Shown one piece after another: positions 22,992-32,101 of a DNA stretch of 64,000 bases. A program made the position numbers and the translations under genes. Source of the DNA: Variovorax paradoxus (GTDB lineage Bacteria > Pseudomonadota > Gammaproteobacteria > Burkholderiales > Burkholderiaceae_C); NCBI RefSeq assembly GCF_009498455.1, contig NZ_CP045644.1:4281001-4345000 (forward strand). The letters are read 5' to 3'. Under the pieces are notes generated by a model, which was given only the letters and a program-made list of their open reading frames with translations, ran no database searches and was not told the DNA's origin. Numbering within the stretch: position 1 is the stretch's first letter; every line of letters begins with the position of its first letter.

Positions 22992-25900
22992 ATGAACGCC
23001 CCACACCCAGCGACCGCACTCCGACGGCCCGACTACCAACTGTCCGACAACCTCTGGGCCGATGCCGGCTCGGTCTTCCTCACCGGCACGCAGGCGTTGA
23101 TCCGCATCCTGGTGATGCAGGGCCAGCGCGATGCGGCGCGCGGCCTGCACACGCAGGGCTTCGTGAGCGGCTACCGCGGCTCGCCGCTGGGCATGGTCGA
23201 CCAGGCCATCTGGAAGGCCGGCGAACGCTTCAAGCAGACCGGCATCCGCTTCGTGCCCGCCGTGAACGAGGAGCTGGCCGCCACGCAGGTGCTCGGCACG
23301 CAGCGCGTGGAGTCCGACCCCGAGCGCACGGTCGATGGCGTGTACGCCATGTGGTACGGCAAGGGCCCGGGCGTGGACCGCGCGGGCGATGCGCTCAAGC
23401 ACGGCAACGCCTACGGCTCGTCGCCGCGCGGCGGCGTGCTGGTGGTGGCGGGCGACGACCACGGCTGCGTGTCGTCGTCGATGCCGCACCAGAGCGACCA
23501 CGCCTTCATGGCCTGGCGCATGCCGGTGATGCAGCCCGCGAGCGTCGCCGAGTACCTGGAGTTCGGCCTGTACGGCTACGAGCTGTCGCGCTATGCGGGC
23601 GCGTGGGTCGGCATGGCGGCGCTGTCCGAAATCGTCGAGAGCGCGGGCACGGTGGACCTCGATGCGGTGAACGCACGCGTGGCCGCCTGGGAAGACGCCG
23701 ATGCCGTGCGCGCTGCCACCGGCCATGCCGCGCCGCCCGACGGCCTGCATTACCGCTGGCCCGACCTGCCGTCGCTGCGCATCGAGTCGCGGCTCGAAGA
23801 CAAGCTCGCGGCCGTGGCTGCTTTCACGCAACGCAACAGCATCGACCGCCACGTCATCGTGAGCCCGCACGCCAAGGTGGGCATCGTCACCTGCGGCAAG
23901 GCGCACCACGATCTGATGGAGGTGCTGCGCCGGCTCGAACTCTCGCCCGACCAACTCGCGCGCGCGGGTGTGCGGCTCTACAAGATCGGGCTGAGCTTCC
24001 CGCTCGAGCAGACGCGCCTCAAGGCGTTCGCGCAGGGGCTCGACGAGATCCTCATCGTGGAAGAGAAGGGCGCGGTGGTCGAGACGCAGCTACGCGACAT
24101 CTTCTACAACGCACCGCCCGATGCGCGCCCCGTGCTCGTGGGCAAGCACGACCACGCGGGCCAGCCGCTGGTGTCGGCGCTCGGCGAGCTGCGGCCGTCG
24201 CGTCTCATCGAACTGGTCGCGCACTGGCTGGCCGTGCACTTTCCCGAGAACCACGACCTGGGCGATCACCTGCAGCATGTGCGCGACTTCACGCCGCCCG
24301 AGCTGCTCGGCAATGCGAGCGATGCGGTCAAGCGCGTGCCGTACTTCTGCGCGGGCTGTCCGCACAACACCAGCACCAAGGTGCCCGAAGGCTCGACGGC
24401 GCGCGCGGGCATCGGCTGCCACTTCATGGCCAACTGGATGGACCGCAGCACGGCGGGCCTGATCCAGATGGGCGGGGAGGGCGTCGACTGGATCTCGCAC
24501 GCGATGTTCACCAAGACGCCGCACGTGTTCCAGAACCTGGGCGACGGCACCTACTACCACTCGGGATACCTCGCGATCCGCCAGGCCGTCGCGGCCAAGG
24601 CCACGCTCACCTACAAGATCCTGTTCAACGACGCGGTCGCGATGACGGGCGGGCAGCCGGTCGACGGCGTCATCAGCGTCGATGCGATCGCGCGGCAGGT
24701 CGAATCGGAAGGCGTCACCAAGGTGGTGGTCGTGAGCGATGCCATCCACCGGTACGACGCCATCAGGAACAAGTTTCCGGCCGGCACCGAGTTCCATGAT
24801 CGCGCCGCGCTCGATGAGGTGCAGCGCCGCCTGCGCGAGATGCCCGGCGTGACCGTGCTCATCTACGAGCAGACCTGCGCCGCCGAGAAGCGCCGCCGCC
24901 GCAAGAAGGGCGAGCTGGCCGATCCGCCCAAGCGCCTGTTCATCAACGAGGCCGTGTGCGAAGGCTGCGGCGACTGCACCGTGCAGAGCAACTGCGTGGC
25001 CGTGCTGCCGCACGAGACCTCGATGGGTCGCAAACGCAAGATCGACCAGACCAGCTGCAACAAGGATTACTCCTGCGCCAAGGGCTTCTGCCCCAGCTTC
25101 GTGGGCGTCACCGGCGGCAAGCTGCGCCGCAAGAGCGGGGCGCTGGCGGCCGGGCGCGATGCCTTCCTGCACCGCGTGGGCGCGCTAGCGCATCCCGCGT
25201 CGCATGCGTGGACCGGCCCGTACGACCTGCTCGTGACCGGCGTGGGCGGCACCGGCGTGGTGACGGTGGGCGCGGTCATCGCGATGGCCGCGCACCTCGA
25301 AGGCAAGTCGGCCAGTGTGCTCGACTTCATGGGCTTCGCGCAGAAGGGCGGCTCGGTGCTGAGCTTCGTGCGGCTGGCCGACACGCCCGAGCGGCTGAAC
25401 CAGGTGCGCATCGACACGCAGCAGGCCGACGCCATCCTGGCGTGCGACGTGGTGGTGGGCGCCTCGCCCGACGCGCTGCAGACCGTGCGGCACGGGCGCA
25501 CGCGCGTGCTGGCAAACATCCACGAGATTCCCGTGGCCGAGTCGCTGCGCAACCCCGATGCCGACCTGCATGTCGACCTGCTGCTGGAGAAGATGCGCTT
25601 CGTCGCGGGCGAGGAACAGGTCGAGACCTTCGACGCGCAGAGCCTGGCGGAAGAGTTCCTGGGCGACACGCTGGCCGCGAACATCGTCGCGACCGGCTAT
25701 GCGTGGCAGCGCGGCCTCGTGCCGTTGAGCCTGGAGGCGCTCATGCATGCGATCGAACTCAACGGCGTGGCCGTGGCGGCCAACCAGTCGGCGTTCTCGC
25801 TGGGGCGGCTCGCGGCCGGCGACGCTGCGGCGCTCGATCAACTGCGCGCAGCACCGGTCGAGGCTGCGGCGCGTCAAGCGGACGACCGCCCGTTGGACGC

Positions 25901-26600
25901 GCTGCTCGCCGATGCACGCCGCCATCTCACCGGCTACCAGAACGCCGCATGGGCGCAGCGCTTCGACCAGCGCATTCGCGCACTGCAGGCGATCGAGTCC
26001 GCATTGCCGGGCGGTGATGCGAGCCTGCCTTTCACACGCAACGCGGCGCGCAGCCTGCTGAAGCTCATGAGCTACAAGGACGAGTACGAGGTCGCGCGCC
26101 TGTACACCGACGGCGCGTTCCTGCAGAAGCTGAAGGACCAGTTCGAAGGCGACCTGAAGCTCGAGTTCCACATGGCCCCGCCGCTGCTCTCGCGCCCCGC
26201 GCATGGGCAGGCGCCCGCCAAGATTCGCCTCGGTGCGTGGATGCTGCCGGCGATGAAATGGCTGGCCCACGGCAAGCGCCTGCGCGGCACGCCCTTCGAC
26301 CTGTTCGGCCACACGGCGGAGCGCCGCACCGAGCGCGGGCTGATCGATCACTTCGACCGCTTGCTGCAGGAGATGGCCACCGAGCTGACGCCCGACAACC
26401 AGTCGACCGCCGCGCGCATCGCAGCGCTGCCGCTGTCGGTGCGTGGCTTCGGCCATGTGAAGCTGGCGAACCTGGACGCGGCGCGCATCCGCGAGGCCGA
26501 GCTGCTGCACCGCTTTGCGCCATCGCGCTACGCGAAGCCGGTGGATGCGTCCAGCGCCGGGCAGATCCGCGGCATCGCCATCGTGGCCAGCGCGCGGTAG
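22992..26600 (+). CDS. Fused indolepyruvate:ferredoxin oxidoreductase (IorA-IorB-like)
   Basis: A 1202-residue enzyme combining the alpha and beta/gamma subunits of archaeal indolepyruvate ferredoxin oxidoreductase. Seen in order: the pyruvate-oxidoreductase N-terminal domain (GYRGSPLGMVDQAIW at ~58), a ThDP domain (CAGCPHNTS ~453, GDGTYYHSG ~517), a ferredoxin-like cluster region (CEGCGDCTVQSNC ~656, then a second Cys group SCNKDYSCAKGFC), and the gamma-type domain (GVGGTGVVTVGAVIAMA ~750). The C-terminal ~250 residues resemble the DUF6537 tail of these fusions. It decarboxylates aryl or branched 2-oxo acids to acyl-CoA, reducing ferredoxin, in the cytosol. The divergent Lrp regulator supports an amino-acid catabolic role. 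Confidence 0.92.
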   Translation: MNAPHPATALRRPDYQLSDNLWADAGSVFLTGTQALIRILVMQGQRDAARGLHTQGFVSGYRGSPLGMVDQAIWKAGERFKQTGIRFVPAVNEELAATQVLGTQRVESDPERTVDGVYAMWYGKGPGVDRAGDALKHGNAYGSSPRGGVLVVAGDDHGCVSSSMPHQSDHAFMAWRMPVMQPASVAEYLEFGLYGYELSRYAGAWVGMAALSEIVESAGTVDLDAVNARVAAWEDADAVRAATGHAAPPDGLHYRWPDLPSLRIESRLEDKLAAVAAFTQRNSIDRHVIVSPHAKVGIVTCGKAHHDLMEVLRRLELSPDQLARAGVRLYKIGLSFPLEQTRLKAFAQGLDEILIVEEKGAVVETQLRDIFYNAPPDARPVLVGKHDHAGQPLVSALGELRPSRLIELVAHWLAVHFPENHDLGDHLQHVRDFTPPELLGNASDAVKRVPYFCAGCPHNTSTKVPEGSTARAGIGCHFMANWMDRSTAGLIQMGGEGVDWISHAMFTKTPHVFQNLGDGTYYHSGYLAIRQAVAAKATLTYKILFNDAVAMTGGQPVDGVISVDAIARQVESEGVTKVVVVSDAIHRYDAIRNKFPAGTEFHDRAALDEVQRRLREMPGVTVLIYEQTCAAEKRRRRKKGELADPPKRLFINEAVCEGCGDCTVQSNCVAVLPHETSMGRKRKIDQTSCNKDYSCAKGFCPSFVGVTGGKLRRKSGALAAGRDAFLHRVGALAHPASHAWTGPYDLLVTGVGGTGVVTVGAVIAMAAHLEGKSASVLDFMGFAQKGGSVLSFVRLADTPERLNQVRIDTQQADAILACDVVVGASPDALQTVRHGRTRVLANIHEIPVAESLRNPDADLHVDLLLEKMRFVAGEEQVETFDAQSLAEEFLGDTLAANIVATGYAWQRGLVPLSLEALMHAIELNGVAVAANQSAFSLGRLAAGDAAALDQLRAAPVEAAARQADDRPLDALLADARRHLTGYQNAAWAQRFDQRIRALQAIESALPGGDASLPFTRNAARSLLKLMSYKDEYEVARLYTDGAFLQKLKDQFEGDLKLEFHMAPPLLSRPAHGQAPAKIRLGAWMLPAMKWLAHGKRLRGTPFDLFGHTAERRTERGLIDHFDRLLQEMATELTPDNQSTAARIAALPLSVRGFGHVKLANLDAARIREAELLHRFAPSRYAKPVDASSAGQIRGIAIVASAR

Positions 26601-26691
26601 CGGGAGCGCGCGGTCGGGCGGAGAAGGGGCTTCGCTCGGCTACGATCCTTGCCGAAGCACCCACTCCCGCCACACCCCGACGACCCCCGAC

Positions 26692-27048
26692 ATGCGCACC
26701 TTCTTCTACTACGCTCTGATGCTCCTGCTCGGATACGCCTGGTACAGGGCCGGCCAGAACCTGCTCCGCAAAGGGTACCGCGACGAGAAGGGCGAACTCA
26801 CCCAGGGCATCGTGGGGCCCGTCGGATTCCTGATGGCCGGTGGCGTGACCTGCTACCTCTTCTTCGCCATGCTGCGCGCCCTGGTTCGGGGCGAAATTCC
26901 TTGCGTCGGCAAAGGCTGCGCGGGACAGGTCTATACGCTGGCGGCGCATGCGGGCGAGTACTGGGCCAACCTGTTTTTCATCGCGTGGTGCGTCCTGGGC
27001 CTGGGCTACGCGATGTACGTGACGCTCAAGATCTGGTTCCGGGCTTAG
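26692..27048 (+). CDS. Small integral membrane protein, function unknown
   Basis: A 118-residue protein with three hydrophobic segments: FFYYALMLLLGYAWY, GPVGFLMAGGVTCYLFFAML and the C-terminal FIAWCVLGLGYAMYVTLKIW. Two Cys lie in the loop between TM2 and TM3 (IPCVGKGCAG), which could pair or bind metal. No ribosome site is evident, but the composition and codon pattern look real. Its last 23 bases overlap the end of the convergent LysR gene. Family not recognised. Confidence 0.65.
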   Translation: MRTFFYYALMLLLGYAWYRAGQNLLRKGYRDEKGELTQGIVGPVGFLMAGGVTCYLFFAMLRALVRGEIPCVGKGCAGQVYTLAAHAGEYWANLFFIAWCVLGLGYAMYVTLKIWFRA

Positions 27049-27982
27049 CGCGCGCAGTGCGCGCAGCCGGCTCCCGCGCCAGCATCTCGACCACCAGGGC
27101 AATGAACCACTGGTGCAGCGCCGAAGTCTCGTGCCGCTCGTGCCAGGCCAGCTCGACGGTGCGCGCCGGCGCCGCGAGCGGTGGCGCCACGCGCTTCAGG
27201 CCCGTCATGCGCACCGTCTCCAGGCCCTCGGACCAGGGCAGCACGGCGATCAGGTCGGAGCGGCGCACGGCCTCATAGGCTGCGGAGTAGTGGCTCACCG
27301 TGCTGACCAGGTTGCGCTGCAGGCCGCGGCTTTGCAGCACGCGGTCGTAGATGCCGCCGACACGGCCCGCCAGGCTCACGTCGAGGTGGCGGGCGGTCAG
27401 AAATTTCTTCAACGGAATCTTGTCGAGCTTCGCCAGCGGATGGTCGTTGCGCATGAAGCAGGCGAAGTCCACCGACCACAGCCGGCGTGAGCGCATGAAG
27501 CCGGGGCGCTGCACGTCGTCGTTGTAGGCGCCGATGGCGAAGTCGGCCCGGTTGTCGTCCAGCGACTGCCCGAAATCCACCACCGTGCCGGGGTGCGTGT
27601 GCAAGCGCATGCCCGGCGCAAGTTCGCCGAGCCGCTCGAGCAGGCGAGGGGCGACGATGCAGGCCACGTAGTCGGTCATCGAGACCGTCAGGCGCGCGTC
27701 GCTTTGCGAGGCATCGAAGCTCTCGCCCTCGAGCGTGCCGCGGATGGTGCGCAGCGAGCGCGCCAGCGGCGCCCACAACTCCGTGGCGCGCCGCGTCGGG
27801 CGGATGCCCGCGCCGTTGCGCACGAACAAGGGGTCGCCGTAGGTCTCGCGCAGCCGGCGCAGCGCATTGCTGACCGTGGGCTGCGTGAGCGAAAGCTTCG
27901 ACGCGGCGCGCGTCACGTTGCCTTCGTTCATGAGGGCTTCGAAGACCTTCAGCAGGTTGAGATCGGCGTTGCGGTAGTTCAT
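27026..27982 (-). CDS. LysR family transcriptional regulator
   Basis: A 318-residue LysR protein. The winged HTH is at ~6-65 (LNLLKVFEALMNEGNVTRAA, KLSLTQPTVSNALRRLRETY) and the effector domain at ~90-300 (RLTVSMTDYVACIVAPRLLE, FAIGAYNDDVQRPGFMRSRR). The N-terminal MNYRNADLNLLKVFEAL and the sequence style place it in the NodD/LinR/PcpR-like subgroup often linked to aromatic or xenobiotic catabolism. It is divergent from the amidohydrolase gene, the likely target. The intergenic stretch carries CCATT-N9-AATGG. Confidence 0.9.
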   Translation of the reverse strand: MNYRNADLNLLKVFEALMNEGNVTRAASKLSLTQPTVSNALRRLRETYGDPLFVRNGAGIRPTRRATELWAPLARSLRTIRGTLEGESFDASQSDARLTVSMTDYVACIVAPRLLERLGELAPGMRLHTHPGTVVDFGQSLDDNRADFAIGAYNDDVQRPGFMRSRRLWSVDFACFMRNDHPLAKLDKIPLKKFLTARHLDVSLAGRVGGIYDRVLQSRGLQRNLVSTVSHYSAAYEAVRRSDLIAVLPWSEGLETVRMTGLKRVAPPLAAPARTVELAWHERHETSALHQWFIALVVEMLAREPAARTARAKPGTRS

Positions 27983-28000
27983 GGGCAGGGGAGGCTGAAA

Positions 28001-28019
28001 CCATTCACGCGGTCAATGG
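28001..28019. promoter_or_regulatory. Candidate LysR operator
   Basis: CCATT (28001-28005) and AATGG (28015-28019) form an inverted repeat with a 9-base spacer, 19 bases upstream of the LysR start and ~100 bases upstream of the amidohydrolase. An AT-rich GCATATAAATTTTTCGG (from 28028) follows and probably contains the promoter. Assignment to the LysR protein is inference. Confidence 0.35.
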
Positions 28020-28116
28020 AGTGGATTCAGCATATAAATTTTTCGGAATTGTGACGCGATCCTACGATCCCGTCATTCCTCACCGCCCATGCCCCGGAAC
28101 CCGGCAGACAGACCCC

Positions 28117-29361
28117 ATGACCCAGACCATCCTCGTCAAGAACGCCCGCCTGCTCGATCCGCTGAAGCCCGAGCTGCAGGACCGCCATGACATCCTGATC
28201 GAGGGCGACACCATCCGCGAGGTGTCCGACCGGCCGATCGTGGCGCGCGATGCACGGGTCATCGACGCGGCCGGCAAGACCGTGATGCCCGGCCTGATCG
28301 ACCTGCACGTGCACGTGGTGGCCATCGACCTGAACCTGCAGCGCCAGGCGCAGATGCCCAACGTGCTGGTGACGCTGCGCAGCCTGCCGATCCTGCGCGG
28401 CATGCTGCGCCGAGGCTTCACGACGGTGCGCGACGCGGCCGGCGCGGGCGACGCGTTCAAGCAGGCGGTGCAGTCGGGGCTGGCGCAGGGGCCGCGCCTG
28501 TTCGTCTCGGGCCGCGCGCTGAGCCAGACCGGCGGCCATGGCGACGGCCGCGCGCGCTCCGACTACCTGATCGCCAACGGCGTGTGCCCCAGCTGTGCCC
28601 GCGTGGGCATGCTGGCTCGCGTGGCCGACGGCGTGGACGCCGTGCGCAAGGCCGCGCGCGAAGAACTGCAGATGGGCGCCGACCAGATCAAGATCATGGC
28701 CGGCGGCGGCGTGGCGTCGCCCACCGACCCGGTCGACGCGCTGGGCTACAGCGAGGACGAGATCCGCGCCATCGTCGGCGAAGCAGCGGCCCGCAACACC
28801 TACGTGCTGGCCCATGCCTACACCCCGGCCGCGATCCAGCGCGTGGTGCGCTGCGGCGTGCGCACGATCGAGCATGGCAACCTGGTCGATGCGCCCACCG
28901 CGGCGCTCATGGCCGAGCACGGCGCCTATGTGGTGCCCACGCTGGTGACCTACGACGCGCTCGCCAACGAAGGCGCGGCCCTGGGGCTGCCACCCGCCAG
29001 CGTGGCCAAGGTGGAAGACGTGCGCGGCGCCGGGCTGCGCTCGCTCGAGATCTACAAGTCGGCCGGCGTGAAGATGGGCTTCGGCACCGACCTGCTGGGC
29101 GAGTCGCATCGCCTGCAGAGCGACGAGTTCCGCCTGCGCGCGCAAGTGTTGTCGCCGGCCGAGATCATCGCCAGCGCCACGCTCATCGGCGCCGAGGTGC
29201 TGGGCATGAGCGACCGGCTAGGCCGGTTGATCCCGGGCGCACTGGCCGACCTGCTGCTGGTCGATGGCGATCCGATGCGCAACCTCGATTGCCTGATGGG
29301 GCAGGGCGAGCGCATTCCCCTGGTGATGAAGGCCGGCGTGGTCGAGTTCGACGCGCTGTAG
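28117..29361 (+). CDS. Metal-dependent amidohydrolase (imidazolonepropionase/prolidase-like)
   Basis: A 414-residue TIM-barrel hydrolase. Likely metal-site residues are H64 and H66 (GLIDLHVHVV), K192 as carboxylated Lys (QIKIMAGGG), H233 (VLAHAY), H253 (IEHGN) and D325 (GTDLLG), the binuclear set of subtype I amidohydrolases such as Xaa-Pro dipeptidases. A beta-sandwich is formed by the two ends (MTQTILVKNARLLDP and PGALADLLLVDGDP). The substrate is probably an amide, dipeptide or cyclic imide. It heads the group amidohydrolase, M24-like hydrolase, Bug receptor. The start at 28117 is chosen because upstream codons look non-coding. Confidence 0.88.
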   Translation: MTQTILVKNARLLDPLKPELQDRHDILIEGDTIREVSDRPIVARDARVIDAAGKTVMPGLIDLHVHVVAIDLNLQRQAQMPNVLVTLRSLPILRGMLRRGFTTVRDAAGAGDAFKQAVQSGLAQGPRLFVSGRALSQTGGHGDGRARSDYLIANGVCPSCARVGMLARVADGVDAVRKAAREELQMGADQIKIMAGGGVASPTDPVDALGYSEDEIRAIVGEAAARNTYVLAHAYTPAAIQRVVRCGVRTIEHGNLVDAPTAALMAEHGAYVVPTLVTYDALANEGAALGLPPASVAKVEDVRGAGLRSLEIYKSAGVKMGFGTDLLGESHRLQSDEFRLRAQVLSPAEIIASATLIGAEVLGMSDRLGRLIPGALADLLLVDGDPMRNLDCLMGQGERIPLVMKAGVVEFDAL

Positions 29362-29393
29362 CCCGCACCCCCGAGCTGGTCAGAACACAACCC

Positions 29394-29413
29394 GCCGGAG
29401 GCCTCCGGCTCTT
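29394..29413 (+). terminator. Hairpin between amidohydrolase and M24-like genes
   Basis: GCCGGAGGCCTCCGGC (29394-29409) is a perfect 16-base palindrome, able to form a 6-bp stem with a GGCC loop, followed by TCTTTC. It lies in the 67-base gap and could act as a weak terminator or attenuator or as an mRNA end after processing. Confidence 0.4.
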
Positions 29414-29428
29414 TCAAGGAAACGACAC

Positions 29429-30619
29429 ATGCCCAAGCTGACGCAAGCCGTCTGGCGGTACCGCCACGACCAGATGGTCCGGTTGATGGACGAACTCGCC
29501 GTTGATGCGCTGGTGTTCACGACTGCGGATTTCTTTCAGTTCGCGACCAACTTCCACACCGACGTGCAGCCGTGGGAGCGGCCGATCTTCGCGGTGGTGC
29601 CGCGCCAGGGCGAGGGCTTCCTGGTCATGAACGAGCTGTCCACGAACCACATGCGCTTCTCGATGGAAGCGCACAAGGTGTGGATCACCGACGTCACCTT
29701 TTATGCCGAGCATCCGATGGTGAGCAACCGCCTGCCGCTCGTGTCGCAGCTCCCCGAAATCCTTGCCGAGCGCCTGAGCCGCGCCGGCCTGCGCCGCTCG
29801 CGCATCGCACTGGATGCCGGCAGCGGCGTGATGGCCGCCGTGCAGCGCCTGCTGCCCGATCTGAACGTGCGCGTCGCCACCACGGAAGTGCGCAGCCTGC
29901 GCTGGCAGAAGCATGCCGAGGAACTGGCCGTGATGCAGGCCATGGCCGGGCTCACGGACTGGCTGCAGGACCGCTACCGCGATGCCATCAAGCCCGGCCG
30001 CCTGGTGCAGGAGATGGACTGCGCCATGGCCAGCCTGTTCGTGCAGGAGGCCGCCGAGCGCTTTCCCGGCGAGCAGTTCGAGGTCGTGCGGTGCTGGACG
30101 CTCAGCGGCCCGGCGTCGGCCTCGCCGCATGGCGACGGTGCCTCTTGCGGCGCGCGCATCAAAGAAGGCGACGTGCTCGTCAACATCATCATTCCCCGGC
30201 TCAACGGCCTGACGATCGAGAACGAGCGCACCTGGTTCTGCGGGCGTCCCGACGACCAGAAGAAGGCGCTGTGGACGGCCGCGCGCGACGCGACCGATGC
30301 GGCCATCGGCGCGGCCGTGACAGGCCGGCCCGTGTGCGGGATCGATGCCGCTGCGCAGGCCGTGATCGAGCGCGCCGGCTTTGCCGACTGCATCCGCCAC
30401 CGCACGGGCCACGCCATCGGCATCGTGCACCACGAGTATCCGGAGGACATGGCCTTCAGCCAGCGCCCGCTGTTGGACAACGAGGTCTATTCGGCCGAGC
30501 CCGGCCTGTACGTCTACGGCGTGGGCGGCTTTCGCATCGACGACACGGTCGTGGTGGGCGCGACGCCGCGCGTGCTGACTGCCACCCCCAAGTCGCTCGA
30601 CTACGCCACCGTGGGCTGA
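29429..30619 (+). CDS. M24 (creatinase/aminopeptidase P) family hydrolase with altered metal ligands
   Basis: A 396-residue pita-bread-fold protein with the two-domain length of creatinase and prolidase. The C-terminal domain shows GHAIGIVHHEY (conserved His), VYSAEPGLYVY (Glu) and GGFRIDDTVVVG. By eye, the first Asp of the usual LDxG motif reads LVN, the second Asp reads IEN, and the final Glu reads D, so the dinuclear centre is changed; creatinase itself works without metal. It probably hydrolyses a C-N bond in a small amide. AAGGA lies upstream of the ATG. It sits between the amidohydrolase and a Bug receptor, consistent with uptake and breakdown of one compound. Confidence 0.82.
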   Translation: MPKLTQAVWRYRHDQMVRLMDELAVDALVFTTADFFQFATNFHTDVQPWERPIFAVVPRQGEGFLVMNELSTNHMRFSMEAHKVWITDVTFYAEHPMVSNRLPLVSQLPEILAERLSRAGLRRSRIALDAGSGVMAAVQRLLPDLNVRVATTEVRSLRWQKHAEELAVMQAMAGLTDWLQDRYRDAIKPGRLVQEMDCAMASLFVQEAAERFPGEQFEVVRCWTLSGPASASPHGDGASCGARIKEGDVLVNIIIPRLNGLTIENERTWFCGRPDDQKKALWTAARDATDAAIGAAVTGRPVCGIDAAAQAVIERAGFADCIRHRTGHAIGIVHHEYPEDMAFSQRPLLDNEVYSAEPGLYVYGVGGFRIDDTVVVGATPRVLTATPKSLDYATVG

Positions 30620-30671
30620 GACCGACGCCCGCCCACATCTGCTTTCGCAACCTACGGACCTTGACCTCCTC

Positions 30672-31646
30672 ATGACCACCCGCCGCACCATGCTTTCCGC
30701 GCTGGCCGTTGCAGCTTCGCTGCTCGCCGCACCCGCCTTCGCGCAGGGCTTCCCTTCCAAGCCGATCAAGGTCGTGGTTCCGCAGCCGTCCGGCTCGGGG
30801 CCGGACACGCTGGCGCGCACGCTGGCCGATGTGCTCGGCAAGAGCCTGGGGCAGAGCGTCGTGGTGGAGAACCGGCCCGGCGCCAACGGCACGCTGGCTG
30901 CAGCCTATGTGCTGTCGCAGCCCGCGGACGGCTACACGCTGTTCCTGGCCGGCGTCTCGAACATGTCGTGGAACCCGCACCTGTACAAGTCGCTGGGGCA
31001 CCAGCCGGCGCGCGACTTCACCGGCGTCGCCGTCATCGCCAACACCCCGTTCGTGACCGTCGTGGCGCCGAGCCTGGGCGTGAAGACACTGCCCGACCTC
31101 ATCAAGATGGCCAAGGCCGAGCCGCAGCGGCTCAGCTTCGCATCCGCCGGCATCGGCAACTCCACCCATCTCGCGAGCGAGCTGCTGAAGTCGCGCACCG
31201 GCATCCAGATGCAGCACGTGCCCATCAGCGGCGCCGGTGGCCCCAACGCGCTGACCAGCGTGATGGCGGGCGACACGCCGGTGATGACGACCGTTCCCGT
31301 CGGCGTCGTGCCGCTGGTCAAGAGCGGCAAGCTGGTGCCGCTGGCTGTCACCGGCGAGCGTCGGCTGCCGCAGCTGCCCGACGTGCCCACGTTCAAGGAG
31401 CTGGGCATCGACATGGACGTGCCGGGCTGGTACTCGCTGGTCGCGCGCACGGGCACACCCGGCGACGCGGTCGCGCGGCTCAACGCCGAGATCAACAAGG
31501 CCCTGGACACGCCCGAGATGAAGGAGCGCCTGGCCGGCCAGATGCTGATCGCGGTCAAGTCGGCGCCGGCCGATGTCCTGAAGTTCACGCAGCGCGAGTC
31601 GGCTGCTTGGGGGCCCATCATCGACAAGCTGGGCATCGCGCAGTGA
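30672..31646 (+). CDS. Bug-family (TctC) periplasmic solute-binding protein
   Basis: A 324-residue receptor. Signal peptide MLSALAVAASLLAAPAFAQ is followed by the Bug signature FPSKPIKVVVPQPSGSGPDT, VVENRPGANGTLAAAYV and GVVPLVKSGKLVPLAVTGER. Bug proteins bind carboxylates or amides in a Venus-flytrap and feed TctAB transporters, but most, as here, have no tctA or tctB nearby. Its stop overlaps the GTG of the GAF-domain gene. The neighbouring hydrolases suggest that the ligand is an amide or acid related to their substrate. Confidence 0.92.
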   Translation: MTTRRTMLSALAVAASLLAAPAFAQGFPSKPIKVVVPQPSGSGPDTLARTLADVLGKSLGQSVVVENRPGANGTLAAAYVLSQPADGYTLFLAGVSNMSWNPHLYKSLGHQPARDFTGVAVIANTPFVTVVAPSLGVKTLPDLIKMAKAEPQRLSFASAGIGNSTHLASELLKSRTGIQMQHVPISGAGGPNALTSVMAGDTPVMTTVPVGVVPLVKSGKLVPLAVTGERRLPQLPDVPTFKELGIDMDVPGWYSLVARTGTPGDAVARLNAEINKALDTPEMKERLAGQMLIAVKSAPADVLKFTQRESAAWGPIIDKLGIAQ

Positions 31647-32101
31647 GTGACATGGCGCAGGTTTCCTTCGAGGCCCTGGACCACGCGCTGCGGCGGTCTC
31701 CGGGGCACCGGCTCTTTACCGTGCTGGCGATCGACCCCGGCCTTGCGGTGTCGCGGCGCCTGTACACGAGCGACCCCGTGGCCTATCCGTGCGGCGGCAC
31801 CAAGCCGCTGCACCACGACAACGACTTCTTTCGCGAGGTGGTGCAGAGCGGTCGCGCGCGCATCTGTTCGGATCAGGACGCCTGTCGCCGCGCGTTTCCC
31901 GACCATGCGCTGATCGACACGCTGGGCTGCCGGTCTGCCATCAACGTGCCGATCCGGCACGGCGGCTGCACCATCGGTTCGCTGAACCTGCTGCACGAGG
32001 AACACTGGTACCAAGCCGACATGGTCCCCGCGTTGATGCGCTTTGCCGAACAGGCCGCGCCCTTGCTTCTTTCGCTCCGATACGTTGAGATGCCCGCATG
32101 A
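31643..32101 (+). CDS. GAF-domain protein wedged between two Bug genes
   Basis: A 152-residue stand-alone GAF-like domain: FTVLAIDPGLAVSRRLYTSD, CGGTKPLHHDNDFFREVVQS, CRSAINVPIRHGGCTIGSLN, then a C-terminal helix FAEQAAPLLLSLRYVE. It starts with GTG in a GTGA overlap with the upstream Bug gene and ends in an ATGA overlap with the downstream one, so all three are translationally coupled. It lacks a signal peptide. Stand-alone GAF proteins bind small molecules in the cytosol; here it may sense the imported compound or have become an enzyme (inference). Five Cys are notable for a small domain. Confidence 0.75.
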   Translation: MSDMAQVSFEALDHALRRSPGHRLFTVLAIDPGLAVSRRLYTSDPVAYPCGGTKPLHHDNDFFREVVQSGRARICSDQDACRRAFPDHALIDTLGCRSAINVPIRHGGCTIGSLNLLHEEHWYQADMVPALMRFAEQAAPLLLSLRYVEMPA

